From NCBI RefSeq assembly GCF_008364685.1, contig NZ_VTTL01000001.1:124001-188000 (forward strand): DNA of 64,000 nucleotides. The letters run 5' to 3'. This document shows positions 54,631 to 62,746 of this stretch, piece by piece; the first letter of the stretch is position 1, and each line of letters begins with the position of its first letter. Made by a program: the position numbers and the translations under genes. The notes under the pieces were generated by a model. The model had not been told where the DNA came from. It was given only the letters and a program-made list of their open reading frames with translations, and did no database searches. This DNA is from Xanthobacter oligotrophicus. GTDB lineage: Bacteria; Pseudomonadota; Alphaproteobacteria; Rhizobiales; Xanthobacteraceae.

Positions 54631-56595
54631 TCAGCTGACCGCGCTCACCTGCTCCTCGCTGATGCCTTCCTCGTCCGGATGGGGCACGCCGGCCTCGGCT
54701 GCGCCGAGATCGGCCGCCTGCGCCCGGGCGAGGGCCATGGCCGCGTCGTCCGCCTCGCGCTGGCGGTTCCACAGGGCGGCATAAAGTCCGCCGCGGGCCA
54801 GCAGCTCCGCATGGCAGCCACGCTCGGCGACGCGCCCTTCCGCCAGAACGAGAATCTCGTCCGCCGCCACCACGGTGGAGAGCCGGTGTGCAATGACGAG
54901 GGTAGTGCGCCCCTCCGATACCCGCTCAAGGGCGTCCTGGATGTCCTTTTCCGTGTGGCTGTCGAGGGCCGAGGTGGCCTCGTCCAGCACCAGGATGGGC
55001 GGCGCCTTCAGGATGGTGCGGGCGATGGCGACGCGCTGCTTCTCACCGCCCGACAGCTTCAGCCCGCGCTCGCCCACTTCGGTCCGGTAGCCCTTGGGGG
55101 TGGCGCGGATGAAGCCGTCGATCTGGGCAAGGCGCGCCGCCTCCTCCACTTCCGCCTCGGAGGCGGCGGGGCGGCCGTAGCGGATGTTGTAGGCGATGGT
55201 GTCGTTGAACAGCACCGTGTCCTGCGGCACCATGCCGATGGCGGCGCGCAGGCTCTCCTGCCGGACGGCGCGGATATCCTGCCCGTCGATGGTGATGCGG
55301 CCGGACGAGATGTCGTAGAAGCGGAACAGCAGGCGCGACAGGGTCGATTTCCCCGCCCCCGAAGGCCCGACGATGGCCACCGTGCGGCCCGCCGGCACCT
55401 CGAAGGTGACGCCCTTGAGGATCTCGCGGCCCGCATCATAGGAGAAGCGCACGTTCTCGAACCGCACCGTGCCGCCGGACACCACGAGGTCCTGCGCTGC
55501 GGGCTGGTCCTTCACCTCGGGCGCCACCGCAAGCACGGCGAACATGGCCTCGATGTCCACGATGGCCTGCTTGATCTCGCGATAGATGAAGCCGAGGAAG
55601 TTCAGCGGAATGTAGAACTGCACCATCATGGCGTTGATCATGACGAAGGAGCCCACCGTCTGCCGCCCGGCGCGGATGTCGAGCACGCACATGACCATCA
55701 CCACCGCAAGGCCGATGGAAAAAATCACCGCCTGCCCAGCGTTCAGCCACGCCAGAGAGGTATAGGTGTTCACCGTCGCCTTCTCGTAGCGCACCATGGA
55801 GCGGTCATAACGCTGGGTTTCCCAGCGCTCGGCGCCGAAATACTTCACCGTCTCGTAGTTGAGCAGGCTGTCCACCGCCTTGGTGTTGGCGTCGGTGTCG
55901 CTCTCGTTCATCTCCTTGCGGATGGAGAGCCGCCACTCGCTAGCGAAATAGGTGAAGAAGCCATAGAGCAGCACCGTCACCGCCACCACCGCCGCATACC
56001 GCCAGTCGAAGGCGAAGAACAGCACGCCGATGACCATGGCCAGCTCGACAATGGTGGGCGCCAGTTGCAGCACCAGCATGCGCACGATGGTCTCGATGCC
56101 AGAGCGCGCACGCTCCAGCACGCGGGTGAGCCCGCCGGTCTTGCGCTCCAGATGGAAGCGCAGGGACAGGGCGTGCATGTGCTCGAAGGTCTCGAGCGCG
56201 AGGCGCCGCACCGCATTCAGCGCCACCTTGGCGAAGATGCCGTCGCGCAACTGGGTGACGCCGGCCATCAGGATGCGCCCGAGGCCATAGGCAAGCGTCA
56301 GCGCCACCGGGGCGCCCACCACCAGGACCCAGAAGGCGGGGGTCGGGGCGCTGGTGCCGCCTGAGGAGACTTCTGCGGTGAGCGCGTCCGTCGCCCATTT
56401 GAACAGGAACGGCACCGCCAGGGTCGCACCCTTGGATGCGAACAGCAGTGCGAAGGTGATGACGACACGCGCCCGCAGGTCCGCCCGGCCGGCGGGCCAC
56501 AGATAGGGCCAGAGGCCGCGGATGGTATCGAGCAGGGCGTCGGCGGAAACGGCCGGCCGGCGCGGGCCGGCGGCGGGAGGAGGCGTCTTGGACAT
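54631..56595 (-). CDS. atm1: Atm1/HMT1-type ABC exporter (fused membrane and ATPase domains)
   Basis: This 654-residue half-transporter has six membrane helices (residues 45-340) and an ATPase domain with Walker A GPSGAGKST, signature LSGGEKQRVAIARTIL, Walker B ILVLDEATSALD and H-loop VIAHRLSTV. The membrane domain shows Atm1 features (NYETVKYFGAERWE, IYREIKQAIVDIEAMF) linked to glutathione-conjugate binding. Bacterial Atm1 exports glutathione-metal complexes. Here the gene follows an ArsR repressor by six bases, supporting metal/metalloid detoxification. A role in iron-sulphur export is the alternative. Confidence 0.92.
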   Translation of the reverse strand: MSKTPPPAAGPRRPAVSADALLDTIRGLWPYLWPAGRADLRARVVITFALLFASKGATLAVPFLFKWATDALTAEVSSGGTSAPTPAFWVLVVGAPVALTLAYGLGRILMAGVTQLRDGIFAKVALNAVRRLALETFEHMHALSLRFHLERKTGGLTRVLERARSGIETIVRMLVLQLAPTIVELAMVIGVLFFAFDWRYAAVVAVTVLLYGFFTYFASEWRLSIRKEMNESDTDANTKAVDSLLNYETVKYFGAERWETQRYDRSMVRYEKATVNTYTSLAWLNAGQAVIFSIGLAVVMVMCVLDIRAGRQTVGSFVMINAMMVQFYIPLNFLGFIYREIKQAIVDIEAMFAVLAVAPEVKDQPAAQDLVVSGGTVRFENVRFSYDAGREILKGVTFEVPAGRTVAIVGPSGAGKSTLSRLLFRFYDISSGRITIDGQDIRAVRQESLRAAIGMVPQDTVLFNDTIAYNIRYGRPAASEAEVEEAARLAQIDGFIRATPKGYRTEVGERGLKLSGGEKQRVAIARTILKAPPILVLDEATSALDSHTEKDIQDALERVSEGRTTLVIAHRLSTVVAADEILVLAEGRVAERGCHAELLARGGLYAALWNRQREADDAAMALARAQAADLGAAEAGVPHPDEEGISEEQVSAVS

Positions 56596-56601
56596 GATGG
56601 C

Positions 56602-57009
56602 CTATCGGTCTTCGGTGCGGCCCACGGGCGGCGCGCAACAGTCCCCGGGCGGCAACAGCCCCGAGAAAAGAGCATCGATCTCACCCTTGAGCGCGGAAAT
56701 GGCATCCCGGTCGAGGCAGTAGGCGGTGCGCTGGCCCTCGGTCCGGCTCCGGATCAATCCTGAATCCGTGAGGACCTTCAGATGTTGCGATACGGTCGAC
56801 TGCGCAAGGGGCAGCCCCCGGACGATCTCGCCGCACACGCAGCGGTCCTGGCCGGCGAGCGTTTCCAGCACGCGCAGCCGAACCGGATGGGCCAGCGCCC
56901 GCAGGCGCTCGGCGAGGGCCGCACGGTCCTCGACGGGACTCTCGGAGCCCGCCTGCGCCGGGTCTGCGGCGTCGGGTCCGCCGGGGTGTGGAAAGGGCGT
57001 CATATTCAT
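56602..57009 (-). CDS. ArsR-family metal(loid)-sensing repressor
   Basis: This 135-residue protein has the ArsR/SmtB winged helix: AERLRALAHPVRLRVLETLAGQ, then CVCGEIVRGLPLAQSTVSQHLKVLTDSGLIRS. The CVC in the DNA-binding helix region is the classical As(III)/Cd(II) alpha3 site, and a C-terminal GDCCAPP adds a Cys pair. The gene is immediately upstream of the Atm1-type exporter, which it should repress until metal binds. The start is ATG 57009 or 57003; both fall inside the inverted repeat that forms the promoter operator. Confidence 0.9.
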   Translation of the reverse strand: MNMTPFPHPGGPDAADPAQAGSESPVEDRAALAERLRALAHPVRLRVLETLAGQDRCVCGEIVRGLPLAQSTVSQHLKVLTDSGLIRSRTEGQRTAYCLDRDAISALKGEIDALFSGLLPPGDCCAPPVGRTEDR

Positions 57010-57047
57010 CGTCCATCGGCGATAGCCGATGAATGGGGCGACTTCAA
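57004..57047 (-). promoter_or_regulatory. arsR-atm1 promoter with embedded operator
   Basis: On the - strand TTGAAG (57047-57042), a 17-base spacer and TATCGC (57024-57019) form a promoter. A perfect inverted repeat CATCGGC-N4-GCCGATG spans 57014-57031, covering the -10, with outer ATTCATC (57004-57010) and GATGAAT (57028-57034). The start codon at 57009 lies only 10 bases past the -10, so the transcript may be leaderless or nearly so. Confidence 0.7.
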
Positions 57048-57169
57048 GCACGCTCGTCACGCCCACGTCGCAGCGACAAGCTAGAGCCCCGGTCCGATCG
57101 GCCCATTCCCTCGCGCCCCCCGACCGTTCGTCACGTCCCACACGGCGTCGAGTTTGCTAAAGTGCGTCC

Positions 57170-57778
57170 ATGGCTAGAATCGAAAGTGTGTGCGTCTATT
57201 GCGGCTCCGCATCCGGCTCGGATCCGCTGTTCGCCGAGGAAGCGCGCCGGTTCGGACAGATCCTCGCGGCCGAAGGGGTGCGCCTCGTCTATGGCGGCGG
57301 CGGCATCGGGCTGATGGGGGAGGTCGCGAGCGCCACGGCGCTGGCCGGCGGGGCCGTCACCGGCATCATCCCACGCTTCCTCATGAACCGGGAGCGCGCC
57401 TTCGCCCACGAGGCGGAGATGATCGTGGTGGAGGACATGCACGCCCGCAAGCGGCTCATGTTCGAGCGGGCGGACGCCTTCGTAGCCCTGCCTGGCGGGG
57501 TCGGCACCCTGGAGGAGTTGGTGGAGCAGCTCACCTGGGCGCAGCTGGGCCGTCACCGCAAGCCCATCCTTATCGCCAACATGTCAGGCTTCTGGGACCC
57601 GTTCCTGAGCCTGATCGAGCATATGCGGTCCACGGCCTTCATCCGCGACACGACGCCGGTAGAAATCCTGGCCGCCGACCGGGTGGAGGACATCCTGCCG
57701 CGCCTGCGGGAAGCGGCGGCTGCCGTGCCCGAGCGCGTACTTCACGCGGCGGATGGCGAGCTGGCCGACCGCATGTGA
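57170..57778 (+). CDS. LOG-family nucleoside 5'-monophosphate phosphoribohydrolase
   Basis: This 202-residue Rossmann-fold enzyme has the two LOG signatures: YGGGGIGLMGEVA and ALPGGVGTLEELVEQL. It also has SVCVYCGSASG at the start and MHARKRLMFERADAF. LOG enzymes release free bases from nucleoside monophosphates, in plants making active cytokinin and in bacteria removing nucleotides or cytokinin ribotides (TIGR00730). It stands alone between arsR (divergent) and the small membrane peptide (convergent). Confidence 0.93.
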   Translation: MARIESVCVYCGSASGSDPLFAEEARRFGQILAAEGVRLVYGGGGIGLMGEVASATALAGGAVTGIIPRFLMNRERAFAHEAEMIVVEDMHARKRLMFERADAFVALPGGVGTLEELVEQLTWAQLGRHRKPILIANMSGFWDPFLSLIEHMRSTAFIRDTTPVEILAADRVEDILPRLREAAAAVPERVLHAADGELADRM

Positions 57779-57803
57779 GATGTCCCGGCTGGTCGGCCGG
57801 GCT

Positions 57804-57884
57804 TCAGCTGCCCGGCTGGTCGAGCGCGGCGATGGCGACCATGAGAACCGAGCCGAGCAGCACGATCGTGACGACGTTCTGCAT
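57804..57884 (-). CDS. candidate small single-helix membrane peptide (26 residues)
   Basis: ATG at 57884 is followed by 26 codons, MQNVVTIVLLGSVLMVAIAA then LDQPGS, and TGA at 57804. Residues 4-20 form one hydrophobic helix. An A/G-rich Shine-Dalgarno stretch (AGGGGGAAGG) ends two bases before the ATG. The size, purine-rich leader and helix resemble small membrane proteins that annotation pipelines miss. It is unrecognised; the function is unknown and the gene needs proteomic or ribosome evidence. Confidence 0.5.
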   Translation of the reverse strand: MQNVVTIVLLGSVLMVAIAALDQPGS

Positions 57885-58009
57885 GTCCTTCCCCCTTTGC
57901 TGCAATGCGGCACAAGAGGATTAGAACAAAGAGCCGGTTTTGTTGCAATGCACAAAAGGCCGCAATGGGCCTTCGGGCAGCGCTGGCGCCGGCTGCGAGG
58001 CAAGGGGAA

Positions 58010-58086
58010 TGGCGACCCCGGCGTGACTCGAACACGCAACATCCCGCTTAGAAGGCGGGTGCTCTATCCGGTTGAGCTACGGGGCC
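58010..58086 (-). tRNA. tRNA-Arg, anticodon TCT
   Basis: A 77-base cloverleaf with encoded CCA: acceptor GGCCCCG with CGGGGTC, D arm GCTC/GAGC, anticodon stem CCCGC/GCGGG with loop CTTCTAA (anticodon TCT, reading AGA), and T arm GCGTG TTCGAGT CACGC. Confidence 0.95.
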
Positions 58087-58097
58087 AGCGTTTCGCT

Positions 58098-58145
58098 TTT
58101 AGAGCGTTTTTCCAGCGAAATGGATACCGGTTCGCGCGACGAAAA
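58098..58145. repeat. Rhizobiales-type dispersed repeat
   Basis: The sequence starting TTAGAGCGTTTTTCCAGCG and ending in GGATACCGGTTCGCGCGACG resembles an element widespread between genes in Rhizobiales. A shorter relative is at 30853-30910. It lies between tRNA-Arg and the complex I subunit gene. Confidence 0.55.
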
Positions 58146-58239
58146 TGTGTCGGCACCTCATTCTGGCGCGCAGCTGCACCGGGCGAAAGCGCAAACGGCC
58201 ACGCCACGGAAGACCACGCATAAGGCAATTTCCCGCCCG

Positions 58240-58545
58240 TCAGTGGGTCCACTGCCCCACGCGTGTGAAGGCGAAATTGTCCGAATAGGCCATGCGCCGA
58301 CGGCCGGTCTCGTGGGGCTCGAACACCTGGAAGGGGATGTCGCGCTTCTGCGCATAGGCCACCGCCTCTTCCTTGGTCTCGAACGTCAGGCGAATCTGGC
58401 TGCGCATGTCCGCCGAGGAGGTGTAGCCCATGAGCGGCTCCACCATGCGCGCGTGCTCCGGCTCATATTCGAGCACCCAGAGCCGGGTCTTCCCGACGCC
58501 CGACTGCATGGCGTTGCGCGACGGCTTGTAGATGCGTGCGACCAT
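58240..58545 (-). CDS. NADH dehydrogenase accessory subunit (NDUFS4-like, ETC complex I conserved region)
   Basis: This 101-residue protein matches the alphaproteobacterial homologue of mitochondrial NDUFS4: ARIYKPSRNAMQSG, TRLWVLEYEP, PLMGYTSSADMRSQIRLTFETKEEAVAYAQKR, and the C-terminal SDNFAFTRVGQWTH. It is a supernumerary subunit of complex I. No complex I gene is nearby. Confidence 0.93.
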   Translation of the reverse strand: MVARIYKPSRNAMQSGVGKTRLWVLEYEPEHARMVEPLMGYTSSADMRSQIRLTFETKEEAVAYAQKRDIPFQVFEPHETGRRRMAYSDNFAFTRVGQWTH

Positions 58546-58669
58546 GATGCTGAACCTGTCATCCGGGGTCGCGCGCCCCTCGCCCGCGACCCATTCCGTC
58601 TATAGTTAAGCCGCGCGGCACTGACAACCGAGCGGCACATGCGAAGTGCGCCGCCCCGTCGGCAGGCCC

Positions 58670-58975
58670 TCAGCGCAGCACGAGGCAGGTCGCCGCCGCC
58701 TGGGCCGATTCGGCGGCCTTGGTGTGGGCGATCTTGCCGGAGAGCACGAGGCCCCGCGTCTGCTCCGTCACCACGGCGCGCCCATCGGCGCCGGGAACCA
58801 GCAGCGGCGCGCTCGACACATAGATTGCCTTGGCGTCCGGCGGCAGCTTGGTGGCGCAGCGGTCGGCCGCAGCCTTGTCCGCGAGGGCCGCCGTGCCGGA
58901 CAGGAGCGTGCCGGCAAGCCCCGCCGCGATGACACCGCCGAAACCAAATGCCCGAGCAGCCTTCATGATCGTCAT
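58670..58975 (-). CDS. small exported protein of unknown function
   Basis: About 101 residues with a signal peptide (FGFGGVIAAGLAGTLLSGTAALA) and a short mature part with two cysteines (DRCATKLPPDAK and ATCLVLR at the C-terminus) that could form a disulphide. VVTEQTRGLVLSGKI lies in the middle. GGGAG nine bases upstream supports the ATG at 58975; ATG 58966 is also possible. No family recognised. Confidence 0.65.
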   Translation of the reverse strand: MTIMKAARAFGFGGVIAAGLAGTLLSGTAALADKAAADRCATKLPPDAKAIYVSSAPLLVPGADGRAVVTEQTRGLVLSGKIAHTKAAESAQAAATCLVLR

Positions 58976-59106
58976 ACACACCACTCCCTCGCAGCCGCCC
59001 GCGCCGGGCGGGGCTGGGACGCTTTGAGCCGCAGATGGCCGTGGAATGCAAGCCTGACCATAAGGAGAGGACTGCCATGCGGTCGGAAAGAAGACGGTCG
59101 GAAAGA

Positions 59107-59183
59107 TGGTCGGAGCAGCAGGATTTGAACCTGCGACCCTCTGCTCCCAAAGCAGATGCGCTACCAGGCTGCGCTATGCTCCG
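59107..59183 (-). tRNA. tRNA-Pro, anticodon TGG
   Basis: A 77-base cloverleaf with encoded CCA: acceptor CGGAGCA with TGCTCCG, anticodon stem TCTGC/GCAGA with loop TTTGGGA (anticodon TGG), and T arm GCAGG TTCAAAT CCTGC. Confidence 0.95.
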
Positions 59184-59385
59184 ACGGCGCTGGCGCCTGC
59201 GCTGTTCGTATCGTTTCGGGGCGAACGACGCAAGGTTGCCCGGGCAGACACGAGACCGCTGCGGCTCGCCCGCTTGATTTCCGCGGCCGGCGCGCCGAAA
59301 GCTGGGGCGTTGCCGGCCCCTCCCCTTTTCGAGGTGCTCCGACAGATTTGAATTGATGTGTTTGCTCTTCGATGGGGATTTTCAG

Positions 59386-59670
59386 ATGGCGTCCGATGCC
59401 GAGCTGTCCGAGTGGCTGAGCTCGATGATCAAGGCGCTGGGCACCGCCCAGGCCCACACCATGGTGCAGCATTTCATTCTGCGGGACATCGTGATCCAGC
59501 TCGCCGGCCAGCAGGAGCGGCCGGAGGCCTTCGTCGCCTCCATGTTCGAGCGGGTGAGCATGCTGGTGGACCAGTGCGAGCTCGCCGGCAAGCCGGAGAT
59601 CGAGGCGGAGATGCGCTGGTACTCCGAATCCTTCTTCACCACCGCCGGCAAGGCGGTGGGCCAGCCGTGA
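59386..59670 (+). CDS. small conserved-looking helical protein of unknown function
   Basis: 94 residues, probably all-helical and cytosolic (DAELSEWLSSMIKALG, RDIVIQLAGQQERPEAFVASMFERVSML, EIEAEMRWYSESFF). GGGGA seven bases upstream favours the ATG at 59386 over an earlier ATG at 59356. Codon use matches the neighbours. I do not recognise a family. It is preceded by tRNA-Pro and convergent with the channel gene. Confidence 0.7.
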   Translation: MASDAELSEWLSSMIKALGTAQAHTMVQHFILRDIVIQLAGQQERPEAFVASMFERVSMLVDQCELAGKPEIEAEMRWYSESFFTTAGKAVGQP

Positions 59671-59733
59671 CCTGAGCCACGCTTTCGGAAACGGGAGCCC
59701 GGCCGGACGGGTACCTGGCCGGCCGGGTCTGTT

Positions 59734-60570
59734 TCACTTGTGGAGCAGGGCGGTCTGAGTCGGCGGGGGATTCCACAGCGGAATGATGACGCGACCCCAG
59801 ACGCGGGTGTCGTTGCCGCCGTAATTCTGCTCCCAGACGTCGGTGGTCAGGTAAGCCTGCATGATCACCGGCCCGAAGTCGTAGCCGACGAGGCCACCCA
59901 CGGCGAACTGGCTCTGCTTCTGGTAGAAGGCGGTGGGATTATTGAGATCGGTAGAGTAATAGGCCACCGGCCCGATCTCGAACTTGCCGAACTTCTTGGT
60001 GGCGGTGAGGTCCACGTTCAGGAAGTTGGGATTGATGGTGTCGGTCACGCCCTGCGCCTGGATGCCCCAGATCGCATTGGCGGTGAGGTTCCAGCCGTCG
60101 GCGGTATAGCTCACGGCAAAGCGCTGGTTGAAGGAGGTGGAATCAAACGCTACCCCGGTATTCACCCCCAGATAGAAGCCAGCCAGGTAGCTGAAGCCGA
60201 AGCCGTTTCCGAGATCCCAGGCAATCTGTGCAGCAAACCAGGGATTGTAGAAGCCGGAGGTGGACGGCCCGTTGTCAACGTTCACTTCGATCAACGGCAG
60301 TGCGGTGAGCAACTGGATGCGCCCGCCGAACATGAATACCGGCGTCGCCCAGGCCAGAACGGGAATGGTGACACCCACGCAGGTGGAGTCCGGCGATGTA
60401 TTGCGGCAGCCCCAGTCGGCCGTGTTCACGAAATACGCACCCTCCGGCAGCGGGGCGCCGACGGCGAGACCGACCGTTTCACCGGGCTGGGTGACGGATC
60501 CCGCATGCGCGGGCGCCAGTGCGGCAAGCGACAACAGGGCTGCCGTCGCCATTCTTGCGAATGTCGTCAT
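59734..60570 (-). CDS. outer-membrane channel-like protein (phenol-degradation MetA/SphA type)
   Basis: This 278-residue protein has a signal peptide (ATAALLSLAALAPAHAG), and then a beta-barrel-like sequence with alternating aromatic strands (GFYNPWFAAQIAWDLG, GFGFSYLAGFYLGV, GPVAYYSTDL). It resembles the PF13557 family, 'MetA-pathway of phenol degradation' putative transporters. Two cysteines (WGCRNTSPDSTC) near residues 54 and 63 may bond. GGAGG precedes the ATG. The substrate is unknown. Confidence 0.78.
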   Translation of the reverse strand: MTTFARMATAALLSLAALAPAHAGSVTQPGETVGLAVGAPLPEGAYFVNTADWGCRNTSPDSTCVGVTIPVLAWATPVFMFGGRIQLLTALPLIEVNVDNGPSTSGFYNPWFAAQIAWDLGNGFGFSYLAGFYLGVNTGVAFDSTSFNQRFAVSYTADGWNLTANAIWGIQAQGVTDTINPNFLNVDLTATKKFGKFEIGPVAYYSTDLNNPTAFYQKQSQFAVGGLVGYDFGPVIMQAYLTTDVWEQNYGGNDTRVWGRVIIPLWNPPPTQTALLHK

Positions 60571-61175
60571 GATTTTCCTCCGAAAGGCGTGAGCCCTTCT
60601 CCGGGTCCCACCGGAGGGCTCTTCGCGGGCGCTTCCTCAGGCGCTTTTGCGCCGGACTGTTATGGTCCGAAGGAGGGTCGAGCCCCCTTGCGGCTGCTGC
60701 AGCGGGCGGCCCGCGATCCGGCGGACACGCCTTTGCTTCTGCTCCCCGGTTGACGCCCGGAGGGCACGCACTTGCGGTAGGGAATGCTGCGGCAGCGTGT
60801 CACGACCTTGGCGGCGCGGGGGTCCACCCGTTCATTGCCGCCCGAGACCTTCGAGGATATCCGGCCATCCCGGCGCCGGGTCCTTGAAGCCGAAGCAGGG
60901 TCCTACATAGCCCACAATTTGGGCATTAGCCACAAGGTTCACGTTCGCGAGAGCGTCATCCCGACTAAAAACAGCGCACTGTTGCGTAGTCGTCACAATG
61001 ACCCAAGGGCAGATCAAAACAATACCATGTGTGGGCGGGTGTCAGCCTGCCGGGGGAGTGGACTTCTCCCGCGACCAGACGGAAGCTGCGGTCGCTGGCT
61101 CCAGATTCCCTCCGCGCGCGGGCCGGGATCGCTCATTTCGCCCGTTTTTCACCACCCTACGCGGCACGGTTCCCC
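60571..61175. other. 605-base gap with no gene recognised
   Basis: No reading frame with believable codon use or family resemblance was found between the divergent channel gene and the CYTH-like gene. It contains a short inverted repeat GCCCA-CAATT-TGGGC (60910-60924). The stretch 60960-61030 is less GC-rich and may hold the + strand promoter. A small RNA cannot be excluded. Confidence 0.5.
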
Positions 61176-62012
61176 ATGCAGGACATCCACTACCGGGAAT
61201 ATAAAATTCTTCTGCGGCCCGAACAGTTCTACGCGCCGAAAAGGTTCGAGGACTATTGGAGCGAAGTGAAGAGCGTCGCGAAAAAGCATGGCGTTGGCGT
61301 CAAGACCAATGACAATGCCTTTCAACGCATGGTGCGCGAAGTCCTCTTCTACGACACGCCCAATTACGATCTCTATCGAAACTCGTTCATCCTGCGCAAG
61401 CGCACCTTCTACGACGACGGCTGGCCGCGCCCGGAGCATGAAATGGCCGTGAAGTACCGCAGCCCCGACCGCGAGACCTGCACCGCAGTCGATATGGTGC
61501 CGCGAATCGTCGGTCAGGTGGAAGTGAAGTTCAAGGAGGAGATCCTGCCGCTCAAGGACGGGCTTGGCGGCATGCGCTCCCTTTATTCCCATAATTGCAT
61601 CGTGATTTCACCGGGGGTGGTGCTCAACCAGGGCCTGAAGGACATTCTTACCGTGTTCCCGGCCATGGCCAGCGTGGACGTGGACGGCGACACCAAGATC
61701 GATCTCGTGAACAACATCGCGGTGGAAGAGATCCAGGTGGACCCCGGCCACTTCGATTTCGGCCATGGCTTCGAGGCCAAGGCCACCATCGCCATCTGGC
61801 GCAACCGCGCCTCGGAAACTTCGCTGGTGGGCGAGTTCGCCTTCCAGGCCAAGTTCCAGCACTACGATGAGGTCCACCAGAAGGCCAAGCGGCTGTCCGA
61901 GGACTTCTTCCGCGACGTGCAGACGCTGGCGCCGGAGTGGGTCCAGCTCGGCACCACCAAGACCGCCATGGTCTACGGCATCGGCGCAAAGCAGGTCGCG
62001 CACAGCGAATGA
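61176..62012 (+). CDS. unknown protein with CYTH/TTM-like strand pattern
   Basis: 278 residues starting MQDIHYREYKILLRPEQFY. Strands with alternating charged residues recur: YREYK, RNSFILRKRTFYDDG, EMAVKYRSPD, QVEVKFKEEI, VEEIQVDPGHFDFG and EFAFQAKFQ. These resemble the charged tunnel strands of triphosphate tunnel metalloenzymes (CYTH, VTC). I do not recognise the family with certainty and no enzyme activity should be assumed. ATG 61176 is preferred. It is followed by a hairpin and the chromate transporter pair on the same strand. Confidence 0.6.
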   Translation: MQDIHYREYKILLRPEQFYAPKRFEDYWSEVKSVAKKHGVGVKTNDNAFQRMVREVLFYDTPNYDLYRNSFILRKRTFYDDGWPRPEHEMAVKYRSPDRETCTAVDMVPRIVGQVEVKFKEEILPLKDGLGGMRSLYSHNCIVISPGVVLNQGLKDILTVFPAMASVDVDGDTKIDLVNNIAVEEIQVDPGHFDFGHGFEAKATIAIWRNRASETSLVGEFAFQAKFQHYDEVHQKAKRLSEDFFRDVQTLAPEWVQLGTTKTAMVYGIGAKQVAHSE

Positions 62013-62016
62013 ACCC

Positions 62017-62102
62017 GGGCGGGGGCGCCCGCCCCTGCCCTTCCTGTCCCGCCCTTCCTGTCCCGCCTTGCCCCCAAGAGATCTGCCCCCAAGATCTGCC
62101 CC
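62017..62102 (+). repeat. hairpin and short tandem repeats between CYTH-like gene and chrA
   Basis: GGGCGGG (62017-62023), GGCG, CCCGCCC (62028-62034) form a stem 4 bases after the stop codon. Then CCTTCCTGTCCCG occurs twice (from about 62039), and TGCCCCCAAGA occurs twice, separated by a few bases (62069-62095). No gene is seen. It may be an attenuator or a slippage-prone spacer. Confidence 0.55.
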
Positions 62103-62119
62103 ACCGAGCCGGAGCCGCC

Positions 62120-62746
62120 ATGAGCGCAAAAGAGCCATCCGTCTCACCCGAGGCCGCGGCACCCGCGGCTTCCGGCAGCCCGCCGGTGTCCATCTTCGAG
62201 ATTTTCCTGACCTTCCTCGTTATCGGCGCCACCAGCTTCGGCGGTGGCGTGGTCGCCTATCTGCGCAATGCCCTCGTGGTCTCCAAAGGCTGGCTCGACG
62301 ATGAGCAGTTCATGACCGCACTTGAAATCTCCCAGGCCCTGCCCGGCCTCAACGCCACCAACATGAGCGTCATCGTCGGCGACCGGCTGCGCGGCCCTGT
62401 GGGCGCCATCGCCGGCTTCCTGGGCATGACCCTGCCGGGGGGCCTACTGGTGTTCGCGCTCGGCGTCTTCTACGCCTCGAATCACGGCAATCCGGCCATG
62501 CACAGCGTGCTCGCCGGCATCGGCGCGTCCTCCGTGGGGCTGCTCGCCGCCGTGACCCTGCAGATCGGCCACAAGCAGCTGGAGCACTTCACCGAAATCG
62601 CCCTGGTGGTGATCACCGTGGTGATGGTGAGCTTCCTCCACATTTCGCTGCTGGCGGTGCTGCTCACGGTGCTGCCGCTCGCCTTGTTCATCTACCGGCC
62701 AAGCAACAGCGACCGTCCCAAGATCACCGAGGAGGAGGCACCATGA
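62120..62746 (+). CDS. chromate transporter, short-chain subunit 1
   Basis: This 208-residue membrane protein is one half of a split ChrA. FLVIGATSFGGGVVAYLRNALV, WLDDEQFMTALEISQALPGLNATNMSVIVGDRLRG and GFLGMTLPGGLLVF are the conserved N-half segments. Short-chain CHR proteins work in pairs of opposite topology. GGAG precedes the ATG at 62120. The stop overlaps the partner ATG by four bases. Export of chromate or sulphate-like anions is the family role; substrate here is unproven. Confidence 0.9.
   Translation: MSAKEPSVSPEAAAPAASGSPPVSIFEIFLTFLVIGATSFGGGVVAYLRNALVVSKGWLDDEQFMTALEISQALPGLNATNMSVIVGDRLRGPVGAIAGFLGMTLPGGLLVFALGVFYASNHGNPAMHSVLAGIGASSVGLLAAVTLQIGHKQLEHFTEIALVVITVVMVSFLHISLLAVLLTVLPLALFIYRPSNSDRPKITEEEAP

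Noticed and set aside
58010-59183. The two tRNA genes as attachment sites for an integrated element.
   Set aside because: No integrase, no duplicated tRNA 3' end and no change in codon use around them was seen.
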